Under the pieces are notes generated by a model that was not told where the DNA came from, searched no databases, and worked only from the letters and a program-made list of their open reading frames with translations. This document shows, in pieces, positions 43,257 to 54,871 of a stretch of 64,000 bases of DNA (position 1 is its first letter; each line of letters begins with the position of its first letter). Origin of the DNA: Distichodus sexfasciatus. Taxonomy: Eukaryota; Chordata; Actinopteri; Characiformes; Distichodontidae. The stretch spans positions 124,001-188,000 of the forward strand of contig JAVGVS010000166.1 of NCBI GenBank assembly GCA_032718565.1. Reading direction: 5' to 3'. The translations under genes were made by a program, and so were the position numbers.

Positions 43257-43490
43257 TCAGTTCTCCCCAAATTCCATCAACAACTTTGCTATGGGGGGGG
43301 GGAGAACTGCCTGGATAAAATCTACACCAATGTGTGTGGTGCCTACAAAGCAGCAGCGCACCCACATATCAGATCTTCTGATCATGCTACAGTGATGCTG
43401 CTGCCCGCATACTCAATGCTGCTGAAACGCATGAGACCTGCCAGGAAAACCATCAGAGTCTGGCCTAGTGGAGCTGTCTCAGCACTGTAG
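43257..43490 (+). pseudogene. CR1/Rex-like LINE endonuclease, C-terminal part (after the composite insertion)
   Basis: Reads LDKIYTNVCGAYKAAAHPHI, 'RSSDHATVMLLPAYSMLLKR' (SDH block) and 'KTIRVWPSGAVSAL'. It continues the endonuclease interrupted at 37433 and stops near 43490; no RT follows. Confidence 0.75.
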
Positions 43491-43674
43491 CTGAAGTATT
43501 TAAAGAAATTAAACAATATAATCGCCTGATTTGCTAAAATGTGGGGTGTAGTGTATTATCGTCCTTGTTCTGCTCACTATCCTATCGATTTGTCTGAAAT
43601 TGTATGCTTTATTTTGTCGTAAAAAAGGAGACATTCGCGAATATAAAACTAATGTCGAACATTAAACCAACTTT

Positions 43675-43806
43675 ACTGCAGTGCCCTGCGCTGTGTTGGC
43701 GCCTACTCAGGCTTGTTTCCCGACCTGCGCCCGTAGATTCCCGGGATAGGCACCGGCCCCCCCACGTCCCCAGTTGGGATTAAGCGGCTCAGACGTCAAA
43801 TGAATG
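43675..43806 (+). repeat. LINE/SINE 3'-tail-like fragment
   Basis: Contains 'ccctgcgctgtgttggcgcc', 'gtttcccgacctgcgcccg', CCCGGGATAGGCACC and 'gggattaagcgg', ending in ATGAATGAACG. This order matches the 3' ends of a common fish RTE-type LINE and its SINEs. No coding sequence remains. Confidence 0.6.
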
Positions 43807-44230
43807 AACGTACATACATCTTATAATCATTTCAAACTCATTACTACTTTATTAACTAACATAGTGTTTGCTTTTGGGGTAACATAGTTTTGTTAACGTA
43901 GTTCACAACTATGCTTTTGGGAAACGCACCCCTGAATCGCACACACGGGTTAGTGCTCCCCAAACCACATACAGAATGAATCCGCCGGCTAACTTCTTCT
44001 AGTGCTACTTGAAAATAAATATTCGCCACTCTGGTTTACATGTTATTTTACTCTTTATTCACGCACCCACACACATCTTGGGACGAAACATTCCACGGAA
44101 TATGACAAAAATGTTTAACATCTTAACTACGTAAATACGTTGCAGCCTTTTTAGCAGCATTTTAACTGTGTTCTATCTCAACATTAGCGAATTATGGTGG
44201 CTGCATAATTGATTTATCCTTAGAATAACA
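43807..44230. other. No recognised feature
   Basis: AT-rich intergenic sequence up to the Tc1 terminus; likewise nothing recognised at 43491-43674. Confidence 0.4.
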
Positions 44231-44704
44231 TACAGTTAGGGCCAGAAATATTTGGACAGTGACACAATTTTTATGATTTGGGCTCTGCATGCCACCACAT
44301 TGGATTTGAAATTAAACAACTGAGATGCAACTGAAGTGCAGACTTTCAGGTTTAATTCAAGTGGTTGAACAAAAATATCCTATGAAACGTTTAGGAATTG
44401 CAACCATTTTTCTACAAAGTCTCTTCATTTCAGAGGTTCAAAAGTGATTGGACAAATTAACATTAGCATAAATAAAATCTTCATTTTTAATACTTTGTTG
44501 AGAATACTTTGCAGGCAATAACTGCCTGAAGTCTGGAATCCACGGACATCACCAAACGCCGGGTTTCCTCCTTTGTGATGCTTTGCCAGGCCTTTACTGC
44601 AGCTGTCATCAATTGTTGCTTGTTTGTGGGTCTTTCTGCCTTAAGTTTTGTCTTAAGCAGGTGAAATACATGCTTGATTGGTCATTGCAGAATATTCCAC
44701 TTTT
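44231..44704 (-). mobile_element. Tc1-like transposon, left piece (transposase C-terminus, 3' end)
   Basis: The terminus CAGTTAGGGCCAGAAATATT at 44231 is preceded by TA. Minus translation near 44680-44500 gives LLKTKLKAERPTNKQQ, 'AAVKAWQSITKEETRRLVMS' and 'DSRLQAVIACKVFSTKY*', the C-terminal end of a Tc1 transposase. The other end of the same element, with the transposase N-terminus, is at 55150-55726. The catalytic middle is missing, and about 10.4 kb of other elements lie between. Confidence 0.85.
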
Positions 44705-44754
44705 TTGCCTTCTTGCTTTCGCTGTCAGGGATCTGGTTAGGATATGACACAAAT

Positions 44755-44946
44755 GCTAGTCGTTAGCCGTTAGCCCTTATCCAGAGCGACTTACATTTCC
44801 TAATTTCAGGGTCAGTTCCCCTGAGAGCAACTTAGGGTTAAGGGTTTTGCTCAGGGACCCAATGTTGGTAACGCCAGAAGTCAGATTCAAACCCACAGCC
44901 TCTTGGTCCAAAGGCGAGTGTCCTACCACTACGCCACCAAATGTGG
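44755..44946 (-). mobile_element. tRNA-derived SINE
   Basis: The minus strand starts with an RNA polymerase III A box TGGCGTAGTGG (44936-44926) and a B box GGTTTGAATCT (44892-44882) at the usual spacing of about 35 bases. A body with 'ttgggtccctgagcaaaaccct' and the tail GTAAGTCGCTCTGGATAAG, shared by many fish SINEs, follows. The tail is followed by an unusual 'ggctaacggctaacg'. Confidence 0.85.
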
Positions 44947-44949
44947 ATT

Positions 44950-45237
44950 GGAGCGCGAGTAGGTAGGGTTGCCATGCGATTTGTTCTAAGAACCCTCTTA
45001 CACAAAGAGCAAGGATTCCCACAAGAATCCTCATTCTAACAGACACACACTCAATCGAGGAGATGAACCAAATATCTGGAGTATTCACAGTTGATGCCAA
45101 AATGAATTGGAATTGGACCAGGTTGACTCAAAGACTGAGTGATACGCTGTGAGGAAATTACTCCTTTTATACTTCCCCAACCGTGACCGACCACTTCCGG
45201 GTCCTAGCGCCGGTCATGGGATGCAGTGTGTGTGACA
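44950..45237 (-). repeat. Gypsy LTR (3' LTR of the minus-strand gypsy element), truncated
   Basis: On the minus strand the LTR starts TGTCACACAC at 45237, directly after the purine tract GGAGGGGGTGGTAC. It holds a TATA box TATAAAAGGAG (about 45171-45161). Its end near 44950 merges with the SINE, and no target duplication was found. Confidence 0.7.
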
Positions 45238-48200
45238 GTACCACCCCCTCCAGGACCGGCACCAATTCCGGGTCTGACACAAACCGGGCCGGAATCCAAG
45301 ACCACTCCTCGGGGCCGTAACCCTCCCAGTCGACAAGGTACTGCATACCGTGACCCCAAGGGCGTGCATTGAGGATCCAATGCATGGTGTAGGTGGGACC
45401 ACCCTCGATGACACAGGGAGGAGGGGGAACGGGAGTGGGAGGCAACATAGGTGACGTGATGAAGGGTTTAAGTTGTGAGGTGTAGAACACAGGATTGATC
45501 TGGAGCGACTGGAGCCGGTAGGTGACAGGGCTAATCCAATGGGTAATCTTGTAGGCTCTGATGTAATGTGAGGTGAGTTTGCGGGAGTTGGTGTGCAGAC
45601 AGAGGTTCTTGGTAGACAGCCACACCTTATCACCTATGTGATACAAGCGTCCCAGAGGATGCCGACAACGATGTTCGATGGTATAGAGTGTTGGCATGAT
45701 GGATAGTGGCAGTAACTTGAGCCCACAGCCATCGGTATCTGCGGACCAACTGTTGGGCCGATGGTACCTCTACCTCCGGTTCCTGATGGTTGAACATTGG
45801 AGGCTGGAAACTGTAGCATACTTCAAATGGGCTAAGGTTCATGGCAGAGGAGGTGTGGAGATTGTGAGACAACTCGGCCCAAATGAGGTAGCGGGCCCAA
45901 GAGTGCTGACGATCTGCAACAAAACACCTCAACTAGCGCTCCAGCTGTTGGTTGGTCTGCTCCATCTGACCATTAGTTTGGGGGTGGTCACCAGAAGAAA
46001 GACTGCAGGTGGCATTGATCAGATGGCAGAAGGCCTTCCAGAATCTCTTGGTGAACTGATGTCTCTGTCCGAGATGATGTCTTTGGAGAACCCATGCAGG
46101 CAGACTACGTGCTCTAGAATCAGCTCCGCAGTGGTCTAAGCTGATGGAAGTCTGGACAGGACCACCAGGTGCACAGCCTTGGAGAACCAGTCCACAATGG
46201 TGAGGATGGTGTTCTTTCTGTCTGAATCCGGCAGGCCCGTGATGAAGTCCAGGGCAATGTGTGACCAGGGCCAACAGGGGACCGGAAGAGGCTGAAGTTC
46301 CCCTGGGGTAGGTTGGTTGGAATCCTTTGCCCGGGCACACACTGGGCATGCCTGGACAAATTCCCTGACATCCCTGACCATAGAGGGCCACCAGAAGGTG
46401 TGGCGGATTAACTGGAAAGTCTGCTGGACTCCTGGATGGCCCGGCAATAGTGGAAGAATGCGCCAAGGCCAGGACATCAGGTCTGAGAGTAGTTAGCATG
46501 TAGAGACATCCAGGCGGCACACCTGCTGGAGGAGTCTCCAAAGTCTGTGCCTGAGGCACCCTGGTTTCCAGTTCCCAGTGCAGGGGTGCGATAATGAGGA
46601 CAGGTGCGGGGTTCACCTGGGTGATGTCAGCCTCGAGTTGGCGAGAGAGGGCATCTGCTTTAGTGTTCTTGGAACCCGGTCGGTAAGAGAGATTGAAGTT
46701 GAATTGTTCAAAGAAAAGAGCCCACTGCGCCTGCTGTGGATTGAGCTGTTTAGTGTTCTGGATAGTGATGAGGTTTTGGTGGTCCATCCAGACCGTAAAT
46801 GGTCACTGCCACCCTGGAGCCAGTGTCGCCATTCTTTCAAAGCCCACTTGATGGCCAACAGCTCACAGTCCCCAACACCGTAATGCTGCTGAGTAACTTC
46901 TTATAGAAGAAATTGCAGGGCTGCAGCTTCTGGTCTGGACCTCTTTGTGACAGGATAGCTCTGGTGGGATCTGGATGAAGGAGGATCAGTGCTGCAGTAA
47001 AGCAGTGGCAGAGATGGTGAAAGACATGCTTAGCTTCAGGGGTGACAGTGAAGCGCTGAGGAGTGGGTTGTGTCAGGCAGTACGGGGAGCGGCAACCGTA
47101 CTGAAACCCGGATGAAGCGATGGTAGAAGTTGGCAAACATCAGAAACCATTGCAGCTGCTTTAAGGGCTTAAGTAGGGGCCAATGACATGCTGCTTCCAG
47201 CTTCTGGGGATCCATGGCCACACCCTGGGACAAGATGAGAAAGCCCAGGAACATGGTGTAGTGTATTTGCAGTATAATTGGTGAGCAAGCAGTCTCTTGA
47301 GGATGGCCCTGATGTGTTGGGTGTTCCTCCAGGTCCTTTGAATATATAAGGATGTCATCCAGGTAGACGAATACCCAACAACCTAGCATGTCCCGTAAGA
47401 CATCATTAATGAACTGTTGGAAGGCTGCAGGAGCATTGCAGAGGCCGAAGGGCATCACCAGGCTCTCATAATGACCTGTGGGGGTGATCAATGCCGTCTT
47501 CCACTCGTCACCATCCCTCATGCGCACCAAGTTGTAGGCGCTCCAGAGGTCCAACTTAGTGAAATAGGTGGCACCAGAGAGAGCGTCCAGGGTGGTGTTG
47601 GTCAGTGGAAGCGGGTGGCGATTTTTAATCATGATTTTGCTAAGTTGGTGCAGGGATGGAGACCGCCATCTTTTTTCTTGACAAAGAAGAACACCGTGGC
47701 AGCAGGCAGTCAAGAGGGCCTGATGTTACCCTGGCAAAGCACGCTGGTTACATATTCCTCCATTGCCTGCATGTCAGTCAAGCAGAGGGAAAAGAGACGG
47801 CAACGGGGTGGCATCATGCCAGGCTGGAGGTTGATTGTCAGATCGTAGGGGTGGTGCGGAGGCTGTTGGGTGGCACGTTGCTTGCAGAAGACCTTGAAGT
47901 TCCCCGAGGAAGGAAGGCGGAACTTGAACCGTCAGCTGAGAAACAGTCATAGAGGTGGAGAGGAGATGACCCGGTGAACTGCTATCAGAACTCAGCAGGT
48001 TGGACCGTTTACCAGACGGAGAGGGCAAACGGTGGTGGTTGGGAGAGCTGCAGTAAGCACACAGACCCTCCTTATAACATCAATCCCTCTCCACGGCGGT
48101 TAAGGAAGCGCGTCCAAGATGCATGGGTTCCCCGGCTCCGGAGTAGTCCACAGGGCAAGGTGGAGAACCGATGGCGCCGGGTGCAGATGGAGGTGAAACA

Positions 48201-48470
48201 GGACAGTGAGTCGATGGCATGGCAATGGTTGGTTAATCCAGAGGGTGAGCTGGATTAAACCCTCCAGGGTGGCTGGGAGCTCCCGTCCAGCGAGTTCGTC
48301 TTTAATACATGAAACCATACCCTCATAGAAAGCCATCCAGAGTGCAGCATGTCCCCAGTTAGTTTACACTGCCAAGGTGTGGAAGTCGGCAGTGTAACGG
48401 CTCATGGATGACCCTCCCTGCCGCAGATGATACGGCTGAGAGTCGGTCTCCACCTCACTGTCGGTGTTAC
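45167..48470 (-). pseudogene. Ty3/gypsy gag-pol (chromodomain type), main part
   Basis: Read on the minus strand. Gag C-terminal part at 48470-48100 ('MSRYTADFHTLAV', 'GMVSCIKDELAGRELP'). RT at 47713-47100, with YFTKLDLWSAYNLVRMRDGD, 'PFGLCNAPAAFQQFINDVL' and CWVFVYLDDILIYS (YxDD box). RNase H at about 46860-46640 ('AIKWALKEWRHWLQGG') and SYRPGSKNTKADALSRQ. Integrase zinc region at 46477-46340 (CPVCARAK) and core to about 45930. Chromodomain at about 45390-45270 ('YLVDWEGYGPEEWSWIPARF'). Domains are in canonical order, but frames change many times. Gag N-terminal sequence is displaced to 54872-55090 by an insertion. Confidence 0.85.
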
Positions 48471-49087
48471 GTGCTCGTGATGTTATGTCTAGGGTCAGAT
48501 AAGGGCGTCCATAACAATTTCTTTTAAAACGACAGTGGAAGAGTGAACGCACAGCCACAAACAAAAAAGACACACAGATGTGGAATAAATGGTCGGTTTA
48601 TTTGTCAAAGTATTCCGACCACAAAATGAGAGTCAGGACTGTGGATGGTGCCAAAGAAAAGAAAATAACAAAACCCAAAATATACCCCTAAAACTTACCT
48701 ATCTAAGCACCCAGAAAAGATCTACTAACATAAAACAACAAAAGAAAAATTACTGACTATACTACTCTTACCTGACCTGCCACAAAACCCAAATACAGGG
48801 AGCGGTGCCCGGGTGTTTAGACAAGGGAAAAAACCTGTGTGGAGGTGTATAGGCACGCCCAAGCTTCCCTGTCCGTCCTCTCTCCAGTGTGCGATAGCAG
48901 CCACCACAAGCAAAGCGGCTAGCGCCGGCTAGCGGGCTAACCAATTGAGCCTGCAACAATACAGAACAGTGTTTGGAAGTACATACTGATACACAAAAGC
49001 ATCATTTGACACAGAGAACCGGCAATCCAGGTAGAATGAGAAAAGAAAGGGATCAAGTGCCAGTCATCAGAAATAATAAAACAACAC

Positions 49088-50440
49088 ATGGTAGACTTTG
49101 GCATGTGCGATGCTTGGTGGTGTTATCATCCTAATCTCAAAGAATATACTTATGTTTCACCAGTTCACCGCTCTCATTCGCGTATAGACTTTTTCCTTAC
49201 CAACAACTCAAGTATAAAGGACATATATGATACTCAAATTCACCCCATCACGATCAGCGACCATGCTCCTGTCACTATGACCATTACTGTTAAAACAGGA
49301 GTACCATCATTTAGACGGTGGAGATTAAATACATCATTACTCACAGATCCAGAATTTATAAACAATCTGCCCGGCACCTCTGCATGTGTACTCTGGGAAA
49401 TGGCAAAGGCTGTAATACGAGGAAGAATAATTTCATATTCGTCACATAAAAAAAAGAAGGAACAAAAACTTGAGACCGAATTAGAAAATAAAATTAAAAC
49501 TTTAGAAGCGGCGCATGTTACCTCAAAGGAGCAACACTTATTGAATGAGCTGAGGGACACTAAAATAAAATTGAATGAATTAAGAGATATAAAAACACTA
49601 TTTCAAATACAGAGATTACAGCTGGATAATTTTGAAGGTAGTAACAAAACAAGTAATTTTTTAGTAAACCAACTTAAACAGAGTAAAGAAAAGGTAACAG
49701 TTTCCTCGGTTAAATACTCCAATGGGGAAACAACTCAAGTGCCAGAAGAGATAAATAAGATATTTAGGGAATTCTATAAGAAATTATACTCACCGGATAT
49801 CAACCCATCTGACTGTGAAATAGAGCATTTTTGAACAATACTGATTTAAATGATGTACAAATCACAGCTCTGGAGTCACCTCTCTCAATAATAGAACTGT
49901 ACAAAGCATTAGAACACATGCCTAATGGGAAGGCCCCAGGTCCGGATGGCTTTCCGGCAGAATTCTACAAAACATTTTGGTCTATGCTAGCATCAGTATT
50001 CCATGAAATGGTTATGGAGATTAGAGAAACCTCCACAATTCCTCCAAACATGAATTGTGTCGATATCAATTTGCTTCTTAAAGCAGACAAAGATCCTGCG
50101 CTTCCATCTAGCTATCGGCTCATATCACTCATAAATGCATATCTTAAAATTATAAGTATGGCACTACCTAGTAGAATTGAAAAAGTAACTCCTAACATTA
50201 TACACCCAGACCAAACCGGATTCATTAAAGGCCGTCAGTGTACTAACAACATGAGGAGGCTAATCAATCTAATAGATTACTGCAACATTCAAAATAAGAA
50301 AACCTTGATTGTCTCATTGGATGCAGAAAAAGCGTTTGAAAGGGTTAATTGGAAATTTCTATTTGCTACATTACAGAAATTTAGATTCAGGGAGAACTTC
50401 TTATCTTGGATTAAAACACTATACAGCTCACCTACAGGCT
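49088..50440 (+). pseudogene. L1-type LINE endonuclease C-terminus and RT N-terminal half
   Basis: Frame 49088-49834 starts in the endonuclease (MVDFGMCDAWWCYHPNLKEY; 'ISDHAPVTMTI' SDH block) and continues into a lysine/glutamate-rich linker (about 49440-49620). After one frame change, 49831-50440 gives RT blocks: EHMPNGKAPGPDGFPAEFYK, LPSSYRLISLINAYLKIISM, 'DQTGFIKGRQCTNNMRRLIN' and VSLDAEKAFERVNWKFLFAT (first catalytic Asp). The frame is then cut by the solo LTR at 50446. Confidence 0.85.
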
Positions 50441-51047
50441 GCGTTTGTCAGGATGCAGGGTGTTGGCATGACATGAGGCGAGGTCACGAAGCAAGCCATT
50501 TATTAAGTCACAAATAACAAACTAAAACAAAACTGGCACGAGGGCCACAACACAAACTTAACGTCACACTGCAATATAAAGAAGAAACAGGCAAACACAA
50601 ACTAGCACAAGATTAACAAACCCACTAAATAGCACGCCGACATTGAGAAGTTAGTGTGAGGGTGGACCAACAACAAACACTGGGGAAAACTGAGCTTAAA
50701 TACTAATACAAAGGGGAACCAATGGGAAGGCGTTCAGGGAACAACCAACAAAAGGATAAACAATGGGGAAGGAGAGGGCGTGACTACAACGAACTAACAC
50801 AGGTGAACTAACTAAGGAACCGTGATCAACCAATAAGACAAAATGGGAAGGTGGGACATAGACTGATTGACAGAAGACTCAAAACAGCACACACAAAATG
50901 GCCGACACTGACACACACAAAATGGCCGAACATAAGCACATACACAAGGATTAACACAGAACACACAAAACACTGAACAGAATACACCAAACATGATGGG
51001 CTTCAGCCGTAGTCCATGCAAAGTCCAGGGAGGGTCACGACAGCGTT
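50441..51047 (-). mobile_element. Solo LTR in the LINE reverse transcriptase, TSD GCGTT
   Basis: The LTR spans 50446-51042 (597 bp), with TGTC at one end and GACA at the other, flanked by GCGTT (50441-50445 and 51043-51047). Minus polarity is suggested by AATAAA on the minus strand near 50501 and a TATA-like TATTTAAGC near 50697. No internal region is left. It differs in sequence from the LTRs at 3.07, 15.8 and 48.5 kb. Confidence 0.9.
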
Positions 51048-52573
51048 AAAACAAATGACCAAATTTCTCCAAGCTTCAATCTCAGAAGGGGCACTAGGCA
51101 AGGTTGTCCACTATCTCTTTCATTATTCGCAAGGCTCTCTTCCTGAAACCATAAGACTCATAGATAAGTTCTCATCCATCTCAGACTACTCCATAAATTG
51201 GAACAAATCAGTTGTCCTACCAATTTCTTGTGATTTCCAGTTCGACCCAACTATCCCACTCCAATCTGGAATTATTAAATACCTGGGTATTAATATCTCT
51301 GCCAAGCTGTCAGATTTGACACTATTAAACCACAGTCCTCTATTTAAAAAGATAGAAGATGACCTCACATGGTGGAGCACTCTCCCCACATCACTTATGG
51401 GAAGAATAGCAATCATCAAAATGACGAGCTTGCCAAAAATCAATTACATCTTCTCAATGGTTCCGAATAAACCCACTCTGGCTTGGTTCAAATCACTGGA
51501 CTCCATAATCTCTAAATTTCTATGGAAATTCAAGACACCACGAATAAGCTTGAAAACATTACAGAAACGTAAATGTTATGGTGGTCTGGAGCTTCCAAAT
51601 TTCTATAATTACGTTCTTGCCAACAGATTGATAAGTATCCAAAAATGGACTACACAAGATCAATTAGATCATAATTGGTTGGATATTGAGCAAACGTTAT
51701 GTAATAACATTCAACTACGTGACCTGCCCTGTATAAGCCACATACTTAAACGATCTGTTTTAAAAGTATCAGTATTAGCACATCACTGACAGCCTCGTGG
51801 AAATTTCTTAAAATAAATGGAACCTCACTGGTGCCATGCAAACTGACACCCATCTGGAACAACCCAGACATTCTGCAAAAACAAAAAAAATGATAAATTT
51901 CATAACATGGAATAACAAAGGAATTAAACGGCTAGAACATATTATCCAACACAATCGCTTAATTCCATTTGACAAAATAATTGAAACTTATGGTATCGAC
52001 AAAAACAAATACTCCAGAAAAACAGAATATCTCCAGCTTAAATCAATAATACAAAGTAGACTAAACAGTAAGCAATTAGACCTTGAACCTTCACCTATAA
52101 TTGCAAACTTCCTAAAAACTCCAACTAGAAAACTACTGTCCAGAATTTACATTTACACAACAGAATATGAGACAATGTTCTCGCTCCTTACCCACAAATG
52201 AGAAAGGAATTTACTCATCAACCCCAACATTAACTTCTGGAAGCAAATTTGCTTAAACACCTTTAGAATGACTAAAAATTCTAACCTGCAGCTAATACAG
52301 TACAAAATTTTACATAGGACACATTACACAGGACAAAGGATGTTCCAGATGGGTATCAGAAATACTAACATATGTGTAACTTGTAAAAATAAAACACCTG
52401 ATGACTACCTGCATGCTCTGTGGCACTGCACACTGGTCAGGGAATTCTGGCAGAAGATTTGTGAAAACCTAACAACAAACCTAGGGCACCCCATTCCTGC
52501 CTTACCCACACTTTGTCTGCTTGGTGATCTTACTAACATTAATACAGAAACAAACAAGTCCTCACAGTACTAA
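51048..52573 (+). pseudogene. L1-type LINE RT C-terminal part and zinc region
   Basis: Resumes just after the solo LTR with the RT block before the catalytic box (about 51075-51130). It then jumps directly to SLPETIRLIDKFSSISDYSI, so the YADD catalytic box is deleted. Frames 51130-51789, 51836-52201 and 52268-52573 follow in order, with 'GRIAIIKMTSLPKINYIFSM' and 'GGLELPNFYNYVLANRL'. The last has the C-terminal cysteine/histidine block 'CVTCKNKTPDDYLHALWHC'. Loss of the catalytic box and frame breaks make it inactive. Confidence 0.85.
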
Positions 52574-52689
52574 CAATTGCCAAGAAAACCATCCTTTTGA
52601 ACTGGAAGTCAAAAGAAAACTTAGAGGATGTCTGCCTGTAAGAAAGACCAACTGACGGAATTTGAGCACCACTGGGCTCTAGTAATTAA

Positions 52690-54660
52690 TTTTATTAGTT
52701 GATGTTGTGGTGGGAGACGGTGCCTCACCTACCTGGCGCGTGGGCTGCGGCGGGGGGGTGTGGCGGTTGTTGGTGTCGGGTGGCTGCTGGCTGGGCCCGG
52801 GAGAATAGGTGGGGGGTGGGGGCTGGGCATCTGGCGCTACTCCCCGGAGGCTGGGTCCTCCTGTCCTGTCCTCGGTGGGGTGGGCTGGCCCGCCGGGCTG
52901 GTGGTCTTGGCATCGGGCCCCAGGCGCCGAGAGAGAGGGGGGCTGGGAGCGTGGGGTGGCCGCCTGCCTGGGGGTGGGGCCTGGGGTGGCTGGGGGGTGG
53001 GTGTCAACCTGCCTGGCTGGGCTAGCTCTCCTTTTGCTGGGGGGTCTGGGGATGTCCCGCCCCTGGCCACTGCCTGTGGTCCTGTCATGTGTGGTGGGGC
53101 AGCGTTCTTCCAGTCTTCATCTGGGGGGGCCCCCCCTTTGGTCGGGCAACTGTGACGCCCCTGGCACCCCAGTTTGGGTGCCCCCACTGTCTGCGTGGGG
53201 TCAGGGACTAGTCGTTAGTGGGAGGGCACTTATTGCAACCTTCAGTGCTCCCCTGTACCAACACTACATTTCACATAACACTAGGGCTCGCTTCTTTTTA
53301 ACCTGCATATTAGACACTACACGTCATTAGGGATTTGGGGGAGGTTGGGGCGGATAAAGGGCATGTGCCCTTACTATTCCCCCAATTTTAATGCACTGTA
53401 GTCCCCCACAGAGTCCACATTACATTAGGGCCTTGGGGGTGTAGGGAGGGGGTGGGGGATTCCACCGTCTGCCAGCGGTTGGGCCCCTTGCGCCTCAACT
53501 GCACCTCCAAATTTTATTGCTTGATAGACATACACACACAACACTTTCACACATGTACATACACACATCTCATATGGGATGGGGGAGTGTTGGGAGCTGA
53601 GTGTCCTCCCCGCCTTTCTCTCTGTCCCTGGCCCTGTGTTGAAGGGATGGGGGGCCCTCTGGGCGGTGTCATCTTGGGGGTGCCTCGCTCCTGCTGCGCT
53701 CTGGCCGTGGCCAGTGGTTCGGGGTCCTTTTGGGGGTCTCCAGGCCCTTCTCATTGGGGGGGTGTGTGGTCCGCTGCTAGGTGGGGTGGGGGTGGCCTTC
53801 GGCAGTTGGCCCTCCTCTGCTCTTCTGGCAGTGCCCCGGCGGTTGGTTGGCTGGGTTGCCGCGGCAGGCTCCGGTCCGTCCCGCCGGTGGGGCCGGGTCC
53901 GGCGAGGCCCTGGCCCTGCCGGGGTGCAGCGGTGCTCTGCTGGGAGCGGGGTTGTGGCCCTGGCCGCCGGGGGCTTTAGCTCTGGGCCTGAACCGCTCTG
54001 GTGGGGAGGTTGTGGGCGGTATTGGGGACTCTGCCACCTCCCCCTTTTGCGGGCCTCCGTGGTGGAGGCCATCATCCCCTTGGTCCCTTGCTGACTTCTC
54101 CCTAGGTCGGGAGGGTGGCTTCTTGGGGGCGTGTGGGGCTTCGTGGGCCCTGCGCTGGTGGGGGTCGCTGGTGGGGGTCGCTGGAGGCCTCGATTGCCTG
54201 TCCCCTCCCTGCCCTCGCCTTGGGTTGGGGATGGGGGGGGGCGCTGTGTCCCTCCCGACGACGTCAACCTTTGACGACGTCAACCTTTAACGACGTCAAC
54301 CTTTACCACTTCCAGTGACAAACCAGTTCACATGTACACACACGTGTATACATAGGCATGTAATTGTGTGGGTTTAAGTATGTATCTATATATATTTCCA
54401 TTTTTATACTGATTATACTATACACATAATACATATACATACATATAATAATAATAATAATAATTCCCCCCCCCCCTTCCCCTCTGTTCTTTCTTTTGTT
54501 TTGTTTGTTTTGTTTATTTGGATTTCTGTTTTTTCCCTCAAATCAGTCCCCTTCTTTTCTAAAAGATGCGTCAGGGCATGTATATTTAAATTTGCTCAAT
54601 GAAATCTGTAATTAAAAATAAAGTTGTCCTTTGAAGAGGGGGGGTGGTGGCGGGATTTAA
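52690..54660 (+). repeat. G-rich 3' untranslated region of the L1-type LINE
   Basis: About 1.6 kb (52690-54260) is strongly G-rich on the plus strand, with many GGGG to GGGGGGG runs. It is followed by AT-rich sequence with AATAAA (about 54617). The long open frames on both strands here (for example minus 53425-54267) reflect this composition, not genes. Confidence 0.8.
54256..54304. repeat. Three-copy 17-bp tandem repeat
   Basis: Units of the type (G/A)ACGACGTCAACCTTT; GACGTC is palindromic. Lies at the end of the G-rich LINE 3' region. Confidence 0.85.
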
Positions 54661-54871
54661 AAAAAAAAAAAAGAGAGAGAGGGATCAAGTGAGAATAAGC
54701 AAGAGCAAGAGAGAAAAAACAAGAGAGAACTTCCAAGCAACTCCTCCTCTCCGTTGCGCTGATTCGTCTCAGACGCCGCATGACGTCATCCCATTAAAAG
54801 CGGTGGTTGGCTGATGACAGCAGCAATGGCAATGATATCTGCAAAGAATAAAAAACACACATCCCCAAACA

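Larger units (their letters stand above)
49048..54691 (+). mobile_element. L1/Tx1-type LINE, 5'-truncated, 12-bp target duplication
   Basis: The element spans 49060-54679 between two copies of AGGGATCAAGTG (49048-49059 and 54680-54691). It contains the endonuclease C-terminus, most of an RT, a C-terminal zinc region, then a very G-rich 3' untranslated region and an A-rich end after AATAAA near 54617. A solo LTR splits the RT. The 5' truncation and a target duplication of this length are the signature of target-primed reverse transcription. Confidence 0.9.

Noticed and set aside
44882..44936. A true tRNA gene
   Set aside because: A and B boxes are present, but the sequence has no full cloverleaf and continues into a SINE body and tail, so it is a tRNA-derived SINE.
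52699..53330. Tryptophan/glycine-rich secreted protein
   Set aside because: Same G-rich LINE 3' region, three overlapping frames open at once, no signal peptide or conserved motif that I could defend.
53425..54290. Long overlapping open frames on both strands (up to 280 codons, proline- or glycine-rich)
   Set aside because: They lie in the G-rich 3' untranslated region of the L1-type LINE. The composition (few A/T, so few stops) explains open frames on both strands, and the products have no domains.
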